A stretch of DNA of 32,329 nt from UBA3775 sp964572955 (GCA_964572955.1 CAZNGY010000019.1:1-32329), one strand, 5' to 3'. Positions 8,883 to 17,482 are shown, counted from the stretch's first letter. Made by a program: numbers and translations. Notes: a model not told the origin generated them from the sequence alone.

Positions 8883-9566
8883 TTACCTCCCCGAATGCAT
8901 TCTTCGTGTCATCTGTTGCTGCTGGATGGCTTCGATCACATTTCCAGCCATATCCTTTAACTGTCTGTTTGCCATATCATAATGCAGTACATTTTCTGAT
9001 AATGCAGATTCCATTCCTTCGATTGCCATCTTGTACATCTCCTGGTATTCTGCAATCTGCTCCTTATTCGATACAGGTACACAATATACACAATTCATAT
9101 CTGCCGGAAATACAGCCAAATCTTTACCCGTAAGTTTTGACAGATTATCTAATAACTCCGGTTGATAAAACATTGCCGCAGCTCCACAGCAATAGTTTTC
9201 ATTAGATAAAACATATATCTGAGGTATTACCACACCATCCGGGATCATCATCTGCTCCGTAACATTGATAAATTCTGTAATTGCCTTCATTTCTCCCGGA
9301 TATTTTTCAACCGAATTTTGCCTTGCAAGCTGCAAAACTTCTTCCTCTGTCATTTCCAGCTTATCCATTATTTCCCGCCCAACTACATAGAAGGAATATA
9401 ATTCTCCACTACTGTTTTTTTCGCTTACAAGAAGCGGTCGAAGCGAAAATCCACCCTTATTCACAGACGGTCCTTCCTGCATTTCAAAGGATTCCTTCTC
9501 TTTGGAGAAAATTCCTAAAATAATATGAGCTTTCATTTCCTCAATACTATTAAATTCTATTGCCAC
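8883..9566 (-). CDS. DUF5688-like half protein
   Basis: This 227-residue protein corresponds to the second half of DUF5688-type proteins: IPQIYVLSNENYCCGAAAMF aligns with the YVLTNKERLFGSSMM region of the 7746-8756 product, and the KDLAVFPADMNCVYCVPV stretch with its FYILPSSIHEVILI stretch. The N-terminal domain of the longer paralogue is largely missing. The start is a GTG at 9566 with AGGAGG 8 nt upstream, and that site contains the TAG stop of the preceding gene. The C-terminus is Gln-rich and ends RRMHSGR, close to the tail of its paralogue. No catalytic motif is visible. It is probably cotranscribed with 9579-10721 and the two following genes; the role is unknown. Confidence 0.85.
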   Translation of the reverse strand: MAIEFNSIEEMKAHIILGIFSKEKESFEMQEGPSVNKGGFSLRPLLVSEKNSSGELYSFYVVGREIMDKLEMTEEEVLQLARQNSVEKYPGEMKAITEFINVTEQMMIPDGVVIPQIYVLSNENYCCGAAAMFYQPELLDNLSKLTGKDLAVFPADMNCVYCVPVSNKEQIAEYQEMYKMAIEGMESALSENVLHYDMANRQLKDMAGNVIEAIQQQQMTRRMHSGR

Positions 9567-9578
9567 TTTCCTATCCTC

Positions 9579-10721
9579 CTAACGACCGCCACGTCTTACC
9601 GGACGAAACCCAGGCATTGCCTGTCCTCCCTGTTCCGCAGCAGCCCCATTCCTAATTTCATCTCCCAAAGAATGTTCTTCTGTAGCATTTTGCTGTTTAA
9701 AACGTTCTCTGGAACTTTTAAAGCAGTTTGCGACTTCCAAAGAAGTCATATCCATCTGCTGTTTTTTGTATTCTCCATCGCCGGTTAGAATACTTGTTTC
9801 TGCATGAAATACATAATCATTTCCGTCACCGCCTTTTCGGAACATGGAAAGACAGACAACATTTTCTTTTTCTGTTTCCATGATTCGCTTTGGATCAACA
9901 ACAATCTGATAAAAAATGTCTTTTTCCTGTTTTTCATCGTATACCGGAACGGAAACAGATACATACGATGTTCCGTCTTTTCCCTCAAAATTCCTTACAA
10001 GTTTATCGGAAATTTCCACATTGATAAAACTGTAGTTACGCTTTGCCGCTTCCATATGTTCTGCCAGTTCTGTGCTGCTGATCTCTTTGATAACATCTTC
10101 ATAAGAACCATCTTCCTGACGGACACTTCTTCTTAACGTTACCATGTAATCTTCATCCGTATCTTTTTTCTTACGTGGGAAACCAAAATAGCTCATGTCC
10201 TTCTCTCTGGTTGAATCTCTAAAGGAATCTGCCGCGATAACAAAATTGTAATAATGACGTTCCTCATTTTCCTTAATAGGTACGGATACCGATACATAAC
10301 TTACTCCGTCTTTACCTTCAAATGGTTTTCCCCATTCTGTCGGAATTTCCATGTTTACAAATGCTTCCTGCTTCTGCTCAAAATATGCTTTGCGTTCCTC
10401 CTCATACATTTCTTTCAAATCTTCAATACGCACAGTTTTGTCATACTGCGTATATTTTTCTTCTGCCGGTGCTTCATCAGGAACATCTTTATTTCTCATA
10501 CTAAAATGAAGCTGCAATTCCGTACCTACCGGACGTGAGAAGTATACCCTTCTCTCATCTCTCGCATCAACTTTGATACTATCTGCCGGATAAAACAAAG
10601 TTCCTCCCCCAGGAGCAAAAATACGTAGGTAATCTTTCCCATTCTTTTCGTTATGATATGGATGCTCCATATCTACCTGTTTTTTGCTCAAATTGATTGT
10701 TACAAATTCTACATCAGCCAT
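9579..10721 (-). CDS. Three-repeat beta-rich protein of unknown function
   Basis: This 380-residue protein is built of three tandem domains of about 115 residues (roughly 1-118, 119-231 and 232-343). Repeats 2 and 3 are the clearest: FVNMEIP and FINVEIS openings, GKDG at 136 and 247, and the near-identical SYVSVSVP. Repeat 1 is more divergent (FVTINLS, NGKDY at 27-31). Each ends in a charged helix. There is no signal peptide or membrane segment. A flexible Gly/Ala/Gln tail ends PVRRGGR. The ATG follows AAGGAGGT and is the first gene after a terminator and a candidate promoter, so it probably heads its own transcription unit. The fold is unknown; a nucleic-acid or multi-site protein scaffold is possible but not shown. 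Confidence 0.85.
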   Translation of the reverse strand: MADVEFVTINLSKKQVDMEHPYHNEKNGKDYLRIFAPGGGTLFYPADSIKVDARDERRVYFSRPVGTELQLHFSMRNKDVPDEAPAEEKYTQYDKTVRIEDLKEMYEEERKAYFEQKQEAFVNMEIPTEWGKPFEGKDGVSYVSVSVPIKENEERHYYNFVIAADSFRDSTREKDMSYFGFPRKKKDTDEDYMVTLRRSVRQEDGSYEDVIKEISSTELAEHMEAAKRNYSFINVEISDKLVRNFEGKDGTSYVSVSVPVYDEKQEKDIFYQIVVDPKRIMETEKENVVCLSMFRKGGDGNDYVFHAETSILTGDGEYKKQQMDMTSLEVANCFKSSRERFKQQNATEEHSLGDEIRNGAAAEQGGQAMPGFRPVRRGGR

Positions 10722-10761
10722 TTATAATACCTCCTTTTCATGTAAATCGCCTTTTTTCGAT

Positions 10762-10800
10762 TATCCCAATTATATCTGACAGCTATCATGAAAATGTTGT
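10762..10800 (-). promoter_or_regulatory. Candidate promoter and operator for the 10721-7746 cassette
   Basis: Between the SSB terminator and the ATG at 10721 the minus strand has a consensus TATAAT (10774-10769), about 48 nt before the start codon. The -35 position (around 10797-10792, ACATTT) matches poorly. A 7-bp inverted repeat, GAAAATG/CATTTTC (10790-10796 and 10813-10819), overlaps the -35 area, suggesting a regulator site. The rest of the 10722-10878 gap is the terminator and a small AT-rich hairpin. Confidence 0.5.
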
Positions 10801-10845
10801 TGTACAGACATACATTTTCTACATTTCCGTTGTTTATTTGCAACG

Positions 10846-10872
10846 AAAAAGGCAGACCTTTGTGACCTGCCT
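10846..10872 (-). terminator. Intrinsic terminator after ssb
   Basis: Seven nucleotides after the ssb stop, AGGCAG pairs with CTGCCT; two wobble pairs and a C-G pair extend the stem to 9 bp around an ACAAA loop. A run of five T follows. It is a good candidate for the end of the transfer operon that comes from 32329. Confidence 0.75.
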
Positions 10873-10878
10873 ACGCTT

Positions 10879-11373
10879 TTACGCAAAATCCAAATTAGAA
10901 CTTGCAATATTGTAATAATCATCCTCGTTGATACATAAAAAACCTTGTTCACATACAGTCGAAAACGCTTTTTCCATCTGCTCTAAATCCGAAAAAACAG
11001 AAAAATCCGGTAACTTCGTATCAAGATTGATCCTGTTGATACCTGATTCTGTATCTCCGAATTCCACATGCTCTACAAGCAATATATTCGTAAAATGGGA
11101 AGTATTATTGGCATCCTTAAATTTATGATTGACCAATTTACTCATCAAAACAATTTTGGCACCTTTAGAAAATGCTGAATTGATTTTTCTTGCTGTCTGC
11201 TCAAAGGCAATACATTCAAAAAAGTTATATTCCTTTTTTCCTGATCCATATTCTGGCACCGCAACAGTAAATTTACATACAAATAACTGCTTAACATCTT
11301 CATTTACCTTTAATGGCAAAATTGCCACGCTTGGTACTGTACAGATTCTTCCACTGGTAACTGTGTAATTCAT
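10879..11373 (-). CDS. ssb: Single-stranded DNA-binding protein
   Basis: This 164-residue protein has the OB-fold pattern of bacterial SSB in residues 1-110: an opening strand ending GRICTVPSV, then FVCKFTVAVPEY, EYNFFECIAFEQTARKI, AFSKGAKIVLMSKLVNHKFK and HFTNILLVEHVEFGD. The order and spacing of these strands match SSB. The C-terminus (SSNLDFA) is acidic and aromatic but lacks the classical DDDIPF-type tip, so host partner binding may differ. It probably coats the transferred strand. It is the last gene before the 10846 terminator and starts 10 nt after the stop of the membrane protein gene upstream, placing it in the transfer operon. Confidence 0.88.
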   Translation of the reverse strand: MNYTVTSGRICTVPSVAILPLKVNEDVKQLFVCKFTVAVPEYGSGKKEYNFFECIAFEQTARKINSAFSKGAKIVLMSKLVNHKFKDANNTSHFTNILLVEHVEFGDTESGINRINLDTKLPDFSVFSDLEQMEKAFSTVCEQGFLCINEDDYYNIASSNLDFA

Positions 11374-11382
11374 AACTTCTCC

Positions 11383-12048
11383 TTATCCATAAAAAGATTC
11401 TATCTGATTTCTAATTTCTTCCGGAGACGCATTGTTCTTAAACATTTTTTTTAATAACGGGACATCAATATCCTTAATATATTTTGTCAATTCCATCATC
11501 TCTGTAATCTGTGGCATGGAATATCCGCTGCTGAACAGTTCCAAAAATGCCTGTTCCTGCATCATAACTTCTTCTTCCGTTTCCTCCGCTTTGCTCTCTT
11601 TTGCAGATGTTTTCTCCGTTATCTTTTCCGCCTTCCCCTTTTCGTCTCCTTTTTCTTTTATCTGTTTTTCTTCTTTTCCCACAGTTCGATCCAAAAACAG
11701 AAACTCCATATCTTCATCATCGTCCGGCGGATCTAAATATGTATCTTCCTGAGTGATTTCTGTTACATTTTCTTTTGTTCTGCAATTCATCATAAATAGG
11801 ATAAACGCAAATATGATTTCACATAAAATGAAACCTGCGATCATGCCAATAGGAGTATATTCATTAAAATACCCATCTGTTGGCGAAGAAACCACATTCA
11901 GGAGTCGTTGAAAATAATTCAAATTTATGTTTGTTATCGGAATTGCACCGGTTATGCAGTATCCAATAAATATAAAGAACATTGTACATACCAACCAGCC
12001 TAATGTCATTCCAATAATTAAAGGGAGATTTTTCCTTCTTTTCCTCAT
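11383..12048 (-). CDS. Two-helix membrane protein with acidic cytoplasmic domain
   Basis: This 221-residue protein has two membrane segments (about 11-32 and 65-88) separated by a short loop with aromatic residues. A highly charged linker follows (DPPDDDEDMEFLFLD, then a Lys/Glu-rich coil at 125-160). The C-terminal 45 residues (GYSMPQITEMMELTKYI...NASPEEIRNQI) match a helical module also seen in the coupling protein C-terminus and three other proteins here. The topology suggests a membrane-tethered cytoplasmic tail that could meet other transfer proteins. I recognise no named family. It starts 15 nt after the preceding gene and ends 9 nt before ssb, inside the operon. Confidence 0.8.
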   Translation of the reverse strand: MRKRRKNLPLIIGMTLGWLVCTMFFIFIGYCITGAIPITNINLNYFQRLLNVVSSPTDGYFNEYTPIGMIAGFILCEIIFAFILFMMNCRTKENVTEITQEDTYLDPPDDDEDMEFLFLDRTVGKEEKQIKEKGDEKGKAEKITEKTSAKESKAEETEEEVMMQEQAFLELFSSGYSMPQITEMMELTKYIKDIDVPLLKKMFKNNASPEEIRNQIESFYG

Positions 12049-12063
12049 GCCTTACGTCCCCTT

Positions 12064-13548
12064 TTATGTCAATATTGCATCCGCTTCGGTTTTATCAGAA
12101 GCATTGACACATTCTTCAAAAAACATATCCAATTCTTCGATAGATGCATCTTTACATATCATTTTGTAAAGCTCAAAGCATGGTATATTTTCAGAAGCCA
12201 ATGCTTTTTTAATCTTTTGCACCTTATCCCCCGGATAATGCATTTCCATCATTTTTATAAAAATCAGATTTTCCTGATCCTGCCTTGAATTTTTCAAAAA
12301 ACTCTTTTTACTGTGCTGTGCAATAAGATTGGCAAACCAATTACTTTTTCGCTTAATTGCTTGTATGCCACTTTCAAACGAAAGCTTCTTTGTTTCAGGA
12401 AGCTCATCTTCTTCCTGAATTTTCTCATCCCCTAATGCATCAAGCTCGCTTTTCGGATCAGTGATAAAGACACTTTCTTTTGCAGAATGTTCCGAAGCCT
12501 GTTCTTCCAATAATTCCATCTGCATAGAAAGATGTCCTATTTCTTCACCTTTCTGTGAAAGTTCCTTTTGCAATTCATTGATTTGCTTTTCCTGCTGCTC
12601 ATTCTTTTTTTGAAGCATTTCTTGATCAGACATTAAATTCTGCATTTCATTTTCTAATTGCTGTTTTTGGTCACTTATGCTTTTTACTTCATCTTCAAGC
12701 TCCTTGCATTTTTCCTTCAAGTCTTCAGACACAGTATTTTTTTTCAATTTTTCTACCTGCACCTGATATCCGAGGGTGACTTTCTTTTGCTCAATAAGAC
12801 GTTCATAGATTTCCTGTCTGCTTTTTACAGCATTGTGCAATTGCAGCTCGATTGTTTCGCATTTTTTCTCCAATGCTTCAATTTTCTCTGCAAATCCATT
12901 GGAATCATCTTTCATTTCCTTTTCGGTAAATTCTGATTGAAAAGCTGCCGCCTCCGCTTTGGCGGCCAATTCTTTATTTTCGGATTTCAAATCATCAATC
13001 TGTTTCATAAGTTGCGATATGAAAATTCTTTGCTGATCACACAATTCTGTGGAATGATTCTGCTCAACATCATTCCCATCATCACACGCATCTTCATTCC
13101 CTTTCTCCTGATCAGCACACTCCTCTGAAACAAATATCGCAAGTTCTTTTACTATATCTGATACAGACATATATTTTTCTACAACATCACGAACCTGCGT
13201 GCAGTCGATTCCTTTTTTTGCTGCAGACAGAATATTTTCACATACTGTTTCCGTATCCTCTCTTTCTTCCATTGCAAAAAGCAGAAGTTTATACCATTCG
13301 GTATCAGCATTTATATCAAACAATTCTTCACATATTCGGATCAGCTCCGGTGTTAATTGCTCTAAAAAATCAGATTGATTCATAAAATCAATCAAAGATT
13401 CTCTCACTTTGCCACATTCTTTTATATAATGAATAAAAGGATTTTCTGAAATTCCATCCATACATTTTGGGATAATATCTGCCAAACGCTCAAATCGTTC
13501 GAGGAGTTTTTTATCTGCTATTTTATTAAGATTTACAATACTTTCCAC
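12064..13548 (-). CDS. Large coiled-coil protein
   Basis: This 494-residue soluble protein has a helical N-domain (1-145), a linker with a Cys/Asp/Glu-rich stretch, a long coiled coil (about 175-355, rich in Glu, Lys and Gln heptads) and a C-terminal helical domain (395-485). Residues 84-140 (EWYKLLL...) match in spacing the same region of the next protein upstream (PAWYEWIRAYC), so the two are probably paralogues. The 425-480 segment fits the shared helical module. The start is GTG with GGAG nearby. No enzyme motif is present. A structural or tethering role in transfer or element maintenance is inferred from position only. Confidence 0.82.
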   Translation of the reverse strand: MESIVNLNKIADKKLLERFERLADIIPKCMDGISENPFIHYIKECGKVRESLIDFMNQSDFLEQLTPELIRICEELFDINADTEWYKLLLFAMEEREDTETVCENILSAAKKGIDCTQVRDVVEKYMSVSDIVKELAIFVSEECADQEKGNEDACDDGNDVEQNHSTELCDQQRIFISQLMKQIDDLKSENKELAAKAEAAAFQSEFTEKEMKDDSNGFAEKIEALEKKCETIELQLHNAVKSRQEIYERLIEQKKVTLGYQVQVEKLKKNTVSEDLKEKCKELEDEVKSISDQKQQLENEMQNLMSDQEMLQKKNEQQEKQINELQKELSQKGEEIGHLSMQMELLEEQASEHSAKESVFITDPKSELDALGDEKIQEEDELPETKKLSFESGIQAIKRKSNWFANLIAQHSKKSFLKNSRQDQENLIFIKMMEMHYPGDKVQKIKKALASENIPCFELYKMICKDASIEELDMFFEECVNASDKTEADAILT

Positions 13549-13568
13549 CTGCTTTTCTCCTCTCTTCG

Positions 13569-14501
13569 TTAATAACCGCTTTCATCACTCATCAAATGCA
13601 ACTCATTTATTTTCCGGCTCATTTCAGCATGATGCTGCTGTACTTTCTCATACTCTTGGATAATTCCATTCAGCCGGAAGATTTCTGTACGCATCTCATC
13701 GATCTTATTTTGCTGGCTTTCAAGAAGCTTCTGCTGCATATTATACAATGCTTTTAATCTTGCGTTTTCTTCCCGATCTTTTTGCCATTCATTTACAACA
13801 TTTCCTGAAAAACTTCTAATATCATTAACAAAACTCTGTAATGTTCCTGCATATCCGTTCAAATGCTCCTGAACCATCACAAGCTCCTGTGCTTTTGTAT
13901 TTCTTCCACTAACAACAGACAGAATTTCTCCAAATACTCCGGAATAACTGATATCCTGCTCTCTGTATTTCTCAACGATTTCAGATTTCTTTTGCTCACC
14001 TGGAAATGAAACTGGCATATCCTCGTTTGGAATTGCTTCATCATCCCATTGTTCTTCTACATATGCTTCTATCGCCTCATAAATCTGCAACATACTGTCG
14101 TTTCCCTCTTGAAATATATCTTTTAATTTCTCCAAAGGAATTTTTTTCTCCAATGCTCCCTGAAGAAGTGTCATAAAATCGTCCATCGGAATTTGCTGGT
14201 TTTCTCCACAATAGGCACGTATCCATTCATACCATGCCGGTGAAATAAATGTTTTTCCCAAAAGGGATATCAGATTATAAATCATGTCTTGATCGTCACC
14301 GATAATAGCTGCATTTTTACGAAAATAAAACAATACATCTTCTCGAACTCCTCTACTTCCTTCAGTTTTTATATATTGTTCAATCGCCACGCCAAGCAGT
14401 GTATTTTTTTCCTTAATCGTATTTATACAACCCTGTACATCCTCTTTTTGCAAATCGGATTTACAAATAATTGTAATATCATCACTATTTTCCCGATTCA
14501 T
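13569..14501 (-). CDS. Coiled-coil protein paralogous to its downstream neighbour
   Basis: This 310-residue protein has an all-helical N-domain with PAWYEWIRAYC at 88-98, followed by a module (105-148, FMTLLQGALEKKIPLEKLKDIF) that aligns with the N-domain of the 12064-13548 protein without large gaps. The C-terminus (about 235-305) is a coiled coil ending in ELHLMSDESGY. It is soluble, with no signal sequence. The two proteins lie 20 nt apart and seem to come from an old duplication in which the second copy gained a longer coil. The function is unknown; gene order places it in the transfer operon. Confidence 0.82.
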   Translation of the reverse strand: MNRENSDDITIICKSDLQKEDVQGCINTIKEKNTLLGVAIEQYIKTEGSRGVREDVLFYFRKNAAIIGDDQDMIYNLISLLGKTFISPAWYEWIRAYCGENQQIPMDDFMTLLQGALEKKIPLEKLKDIFQEGNDSMLQIYEAIEAYVEEQWDDEAIPNEDMPVSFPGEQKKSEIVEKYREQDISYSGVFGEILSVVSGRNTKAQELVMVQEHLNGYAGTLQSFVNDIRSFSGNVVNEWQKDREENARLKALYNMQQKLLESQQNKIDEMRTEIFRLNGIIQEYEKVQQHHAEMSRKINELHLMSDESGY

Positions 14502-14521
14502 TTGTCGTGTTTCTCCCTTCC

Positions 14522-15664
14522 TTACTCAATATAATGTTCTTCATAAAAATCCTCATACATTTCTGCACCAGAATCCGTCAATGTTTCATCCACCGGCACA
14601 TCTAAGCTGCTTTCATTTATATCTGCTGATACATATTTCGTTGCAGTAGACTGTTTTATGCTGCTCTCTTTAGAAGATATATTCTGTTCGCTACGTTTAT
14701 CAATCCCGGTAGATGGATCGTAAATAATCAGTCCTCTCTCATCATGTAATATGATAGGATCATTCCAGTCCACGTTATCATCATATGCCAATCCATTGTA
14801 GGTACTTAGGTCGGACATACTTACATAACGAAACAAACCCACACCATCAACATAATAATATCCGGATTTAAACCATTCCGGAATCGTAATGGATATTGCC
14901 CTGCTATGCAGAAATTCATATTCATATGTAGTAAATTCTTCAAGAATACAAAAAGTATGATTATCTGCCACCATTTCATAATCCTGATAATACGTTCCCG
15001 TATACCATTCACATACATATTTCCCATTTTTCTCTAACCCGGTTATTGTTCCGCCTTCAGAAACTAAATTATCCCTAACGGCTACACTACCGATTTTATC
15101 CAAAAAAAGCTCCGACACCCTCGTATATGCAGATAATTCCGAAGCATCGGATTCAAAATTGATATAACCTGCATATCCTTTTTCCATATCCAAAATAATA
15201 CGATAATGCCCGCTTGCCGCTTCCTGCAAATTTGCCACACCAATGGTATAACCATAATCCGCATATCTTTCCCATTTAATACCACCGGAAGGCGCTGTTG
15301 TCTGAGAAATGTAAATCAACCGATCTCCCGGATAAAGTGTCGGTATCTCGTTATCATTGGAGGATTTGAACCAAATCGTATGCGAAATATTTGCATTGTC
15401 CAACCAGTTTACTGTACCTTCCGGACAAAGTTTAAATACATCCTTACTTACTGCTCCGTTCAGGTCATCTTTAATATCAGAATTAGCATTATGCCACACA
15501 TAATAGCAGCCATCCTCCAAATCCTCTACTGTCATGACTTCTGTTTTTGTTGTTGCATCAGAGCCAACTGTTTCTAATGTAATTACTCCGGTTGAAACCA
15601 ATACATAAAAAAATGTAAAAATAAGCATTACCGAAATAAAACCGATCATTATCTTTTTGCCCAT
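14522..15664 (-). CDS. Membrane-anchored extracytoplasmic protein, unknown family
   Basis: The 380-residue product starts MGKKIMIGFISVMLIFTFFY, a short positive N-terminus and one hydrophobic helix (5-27), probably an uncleaved anchor or signal peptide; no lipobox Cys or LPxTG motif is visible. The rest is extracytoplasmic and very rich in Tyr and Trp. Two related stretches are present (GCYYVWHNAN... and SGYYYVDGVGLFRY, each next to a Trp-Phe-Lys-Ser segment), suggesting repeated beta domains. The last 50 residues are Ser/Glu-rich. Its place after the VirB3-like gene suggests an exposed part of the transfer apparatus, such as a channel accessory or mating-contact protein. It does not obviously look like VirB8/TcpC. 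Confidence 0.78.
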   Translation of the reverse strand: MGKKIMIGFISVMLIFTFFYVLVSTGVITLETVGSDATTKTEVMTVEDLEDGCYYVWHNANSDIKDDLNGAVSKDVFKLCPEGTVNWLDNANISHTIWFKSSNDNEIPTLYPGDRLIYISQTTAPSGGIKWERYADYGYTIGVANLQEAASGHYRIILDMEKGYAGYINFESDASELSAYTRVSELFLDKIGSVAVRDNLVSEGGTITGLEKNGKYVCEWYTGTYYQDYEMVADNHTFCILEEFTTYEYEFLHSRAISITIPEWFKSGYYYVDGVGLFRYVSMSDLSTYNGLAYDDNVDWNDPIILHDERGLIIYDPSTGIDKRSEQNISSKESSIKQSTATKYVSADINESSLDVPVDETLTDSGAEMYEDFYEEHYIE

Positions 15665-15685
15665 AAAACTTTTTCTCCATTATTT

Positions 15686-16216
15686 CTAAGGAGCACTTAC
15701 AATATGATGTATCTCCTCCGTTTTTCCACTTAATAAAACAAGAATGACGATTAAGAAAAAAAGAATAAAGACCCCTGCACCGATACCGACTTTCATCAGC
15801 ATTTTTTTCTGTTGCTCCGGCGAAGCTGCAGCAGCTTGTCTCTCTTTTAATTCCTTGTCACGTGCTATCCTTGAAGCCGATGCTTTTATCTGACATAAAT
15901 CCTCTGTCGGCTTTGATACCAATACCGTTGCTGGTTTGTTCATGATCAGAAAAATGTATTTTATCAAAGATAAATCCTCATTATAGTTGCATCCAAATAT
16001 TGATCCAATTAAAACCGGCACCAACGTAAATATGACTATGATCATAGGATTTAAATGCAGCACAAAATTTGCAACAATGTTCCATATGACAGCAATGATG
16101 ATTCCACCCCAAAACTCTACCTTTTGAATGATAGATTGATGATTTAAAAACGGAATCCCCATGAAAGCATCCGCATTGATTTCTTCCAGATTAATATTGC
16201 GATTCATCGTAGCCAT
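15686..16216 (-). CDS. VirB3/PrgI-like membrane protein
   Basis: This 176-residue protein has two adjacent membrane helices (about 33-75, GGIIIAVIWNIVANFVL and IIVIFTLVPVLIGSIFG), then YIFLIMNKPATVLVSK, a charged helix, and a third membrane helix near the C-terminus (about 145-165). Short proteins with paired N-terminal helices next to VirB6 are typical of the PrgI/VirB3 inner-membrane part of Gram-positive systems; the third helix is an extension. I choose the ATG at 16216 because GGAGG is 8 nt upstream; a GTG three codons earlier overlaps that site. It follows the VirB6-like gene by 15 nt. In many related elements this gene lies just upstream of virB4, which is not so here. The family call is tentative. 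Confidence 0.6.
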   Translation of the reverse strand: MATMNRNINLEEINADAFMGIPFLNHQSIIQKVEFWGGIIIAVIWNIVANFVLHLNPMIIVIFTLVPVLIGSIFGCNYNEDLSLIKYIFLIMNKPATVLVSKPTEDLCQIKASASRIARDKELKERQAAAASPEQQKKMLMKVGIGAGVFILFFLIVILVLLSGKTEEIHHIVSAP

Positions 16217-16231
16217 ATATTTCACCTCCCG

Positions 16232-17119
16232 TTATAAGAATTTTCCAATAATGGAATCTGCTGACTTTACAAGTCCGGCTATTACAATCGGTGTGATTGC
16301 ATTTTGTATGCTAATATATAAACATCTTTCAATGGTGCTGAGTGCTGCATAATCAAATACGATTAATCCGTTTGATAATGCCACACCCAAATTTACACTC
16401 ACAACCATAAATGCCCCTGCCAAACACAATCCGAAAAAGGTCTTCAGATACTGCGTTGTGACCCTGCTCGCTTCTCCTGAGCCGGTTGCCATTGCAACCG
16501 TTACACTTGAAAATGGCATAATAACCAAAGGTTTAAGAATTCTCTGAAAACCACAGGAAATAATACCTATAACACTTGCTATTATTATTACCAACGTTGC
16601 CAACGAAGCGAGAAAGAATAATAAAACAACGAACACAAACACGATAATATCTCCAACAGATTGTCCAATATGTGTAAAATCAAAATCAGGTAATGTCGTT
16701 ACTTCTATGATGATATTTTCTAAATCACTCGATAATGATAAATTATAACTTGCTGCCATTGATAAATCGTTAGTTATGCCATCCGCTATCTGCATTACAT
16801 ATCCCATGATTTCCCATAAATTCGCAAGTATCCCTATCATCACACCAAATTTCAAGCCATCCTGCATAAACTGTCTTGCCTGTTGATCTGGTGGAGAGTT
16901 CATTACATCTTTTATCAGAGCCAACAAAAAAAATACAACGCAAATAGGAACAGAAATGCTTGAAATTGCCAAGAACAGGTTATGTGTTGTGGTGTATACT
17001 GAACCATTTGCTGCTGTGGGAGAGGTTGTAAATAACGATATAGCAATACCGATCAGATAATTCCATATAGAATACCCGGTATTGTATATTCCCATCAGCA
17101 TTTCAGCTAATCCATCCAT
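16232..17119 (-). CDS. VirB6/TrbL-like polytopic channel protein
   Basis: The 295-residue product has about six membrane segments, including PICVVFFLLALIKDVM (57-72), the 143-185 block ending VIIIASVIGIISCGFQRI, and FFGLCLAGAFMVVSVNLGVAL. The layout, with a long loop near residues 110-150 and a conserved-looking ILKPLVIMPFSSVTVAMATG segment, fits the VirB6/TrbL/CD0411-type family that lines the translocation channel. The start ATG has only a weak ribosome binding site. It lies between the VirB2-like and VirB3-like genes, as expected for a channel block. Confidence 0.78.
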   Translation of the reverse strand: MDGLAEMLMGIYNTGYSIWNYLIGIAISLFTTSPTAANGSVYTTTHNLFLAISSISVPICVVFFLLALIKDVMNSPPDQQARQFMQDGLKFGVMIGILANLWEIMGYVMQIADGITNDLSMAASYNLSLSSDLENIIIEVTTLPDFDFTHIGQSVGDIIVFVFVVLLFFLASLATLVIIIASVIGIISCGFQRILKPLVIMPFSSVTVAMATGSGEASRVTTQYLKTFFGLCLAGAFMVVSVNLGVALSNGLIVFDYAALSTIERCLYISIQNAITPIVIAGLVKSADSIIGKFL

Positions 17120-17146
17120 ACTATTACTCGCTTTCTAAACTCAATT

Positions 17147-17482
17147 TTAAACTCCCATTACTGCCAATACCGCTGAAATACCGATTAAGATACCACCAGC
17201 AATCAAGGTATAGATCGCCTGATGTTCTCCGTTCTGATCCATTTTCTGAAACGCAATCGCAAAACGGATTGCACCATAAATAACAATAATCACACCTGCA
17301 GATGCTGCGATGGTAATTAGAATTGTTTTCAGATTATCCAGCGGTGCTGTATAACTTCCTGAAGCATATACTGCCATCGGTCTTGTCATATACGAATATG
17401 CCAATGCCGCCGTTGATACCATAATTGTCTCCTTGAATTTCTTGAATCCCTCTTTTACTTTTGATACTGCTTTCTTCATCAT
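17147..17482 (-). CDS. VirB2/Maff2-like two-helix membrane protein
   Basis: This 111-residue protein has a positively charged N-terminus, then a signal-peptide-like segment ending AVYASG (about 36-42), and two hydrophobic helices (IAASAGVIIVIYGAIRFAIAF and AGGILIGISAVLAVMGV) separated by a polar loop with DQNGEHQ. This is the pattern of VirB2-type subunits and of the Maff2 family found beside VirD4 in clostridial elements. Cleavage after the Ala in YASG would leave about 71 residues, typical of a pilin-like subunit. The start has AAAGGAG at good spacing. It sits directly after the coupling protein gene. Confidence 0.75.
   Translation of the reverse strand: MMKKAVSKVKEGFKKFKETIMVSTAALAYSYMTRPMAVYASGSYTAPLDNLKTILITIAASAGVIIVIYGAIRFAIAFQKMDQNGEHQAIYTLIAGGILIGISAVLAVMGV

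Noticed and set aside
8654..9133. 159-codon plus-strand open frame
   Set aside because: It is antisense to two DUF5688-like genes and the 39-residue gene. Its composition (Pro, His, Ser, Leu) looks like a mirror frame, not a protein.
10790..10819. Riboswitch in the leader of the 9579-10721 gene
   Set aside because: The leader from the candidate start point is only about 40 nt with a weak 5-bp hairpin, too short for a known riboswitch; an operator fits better.
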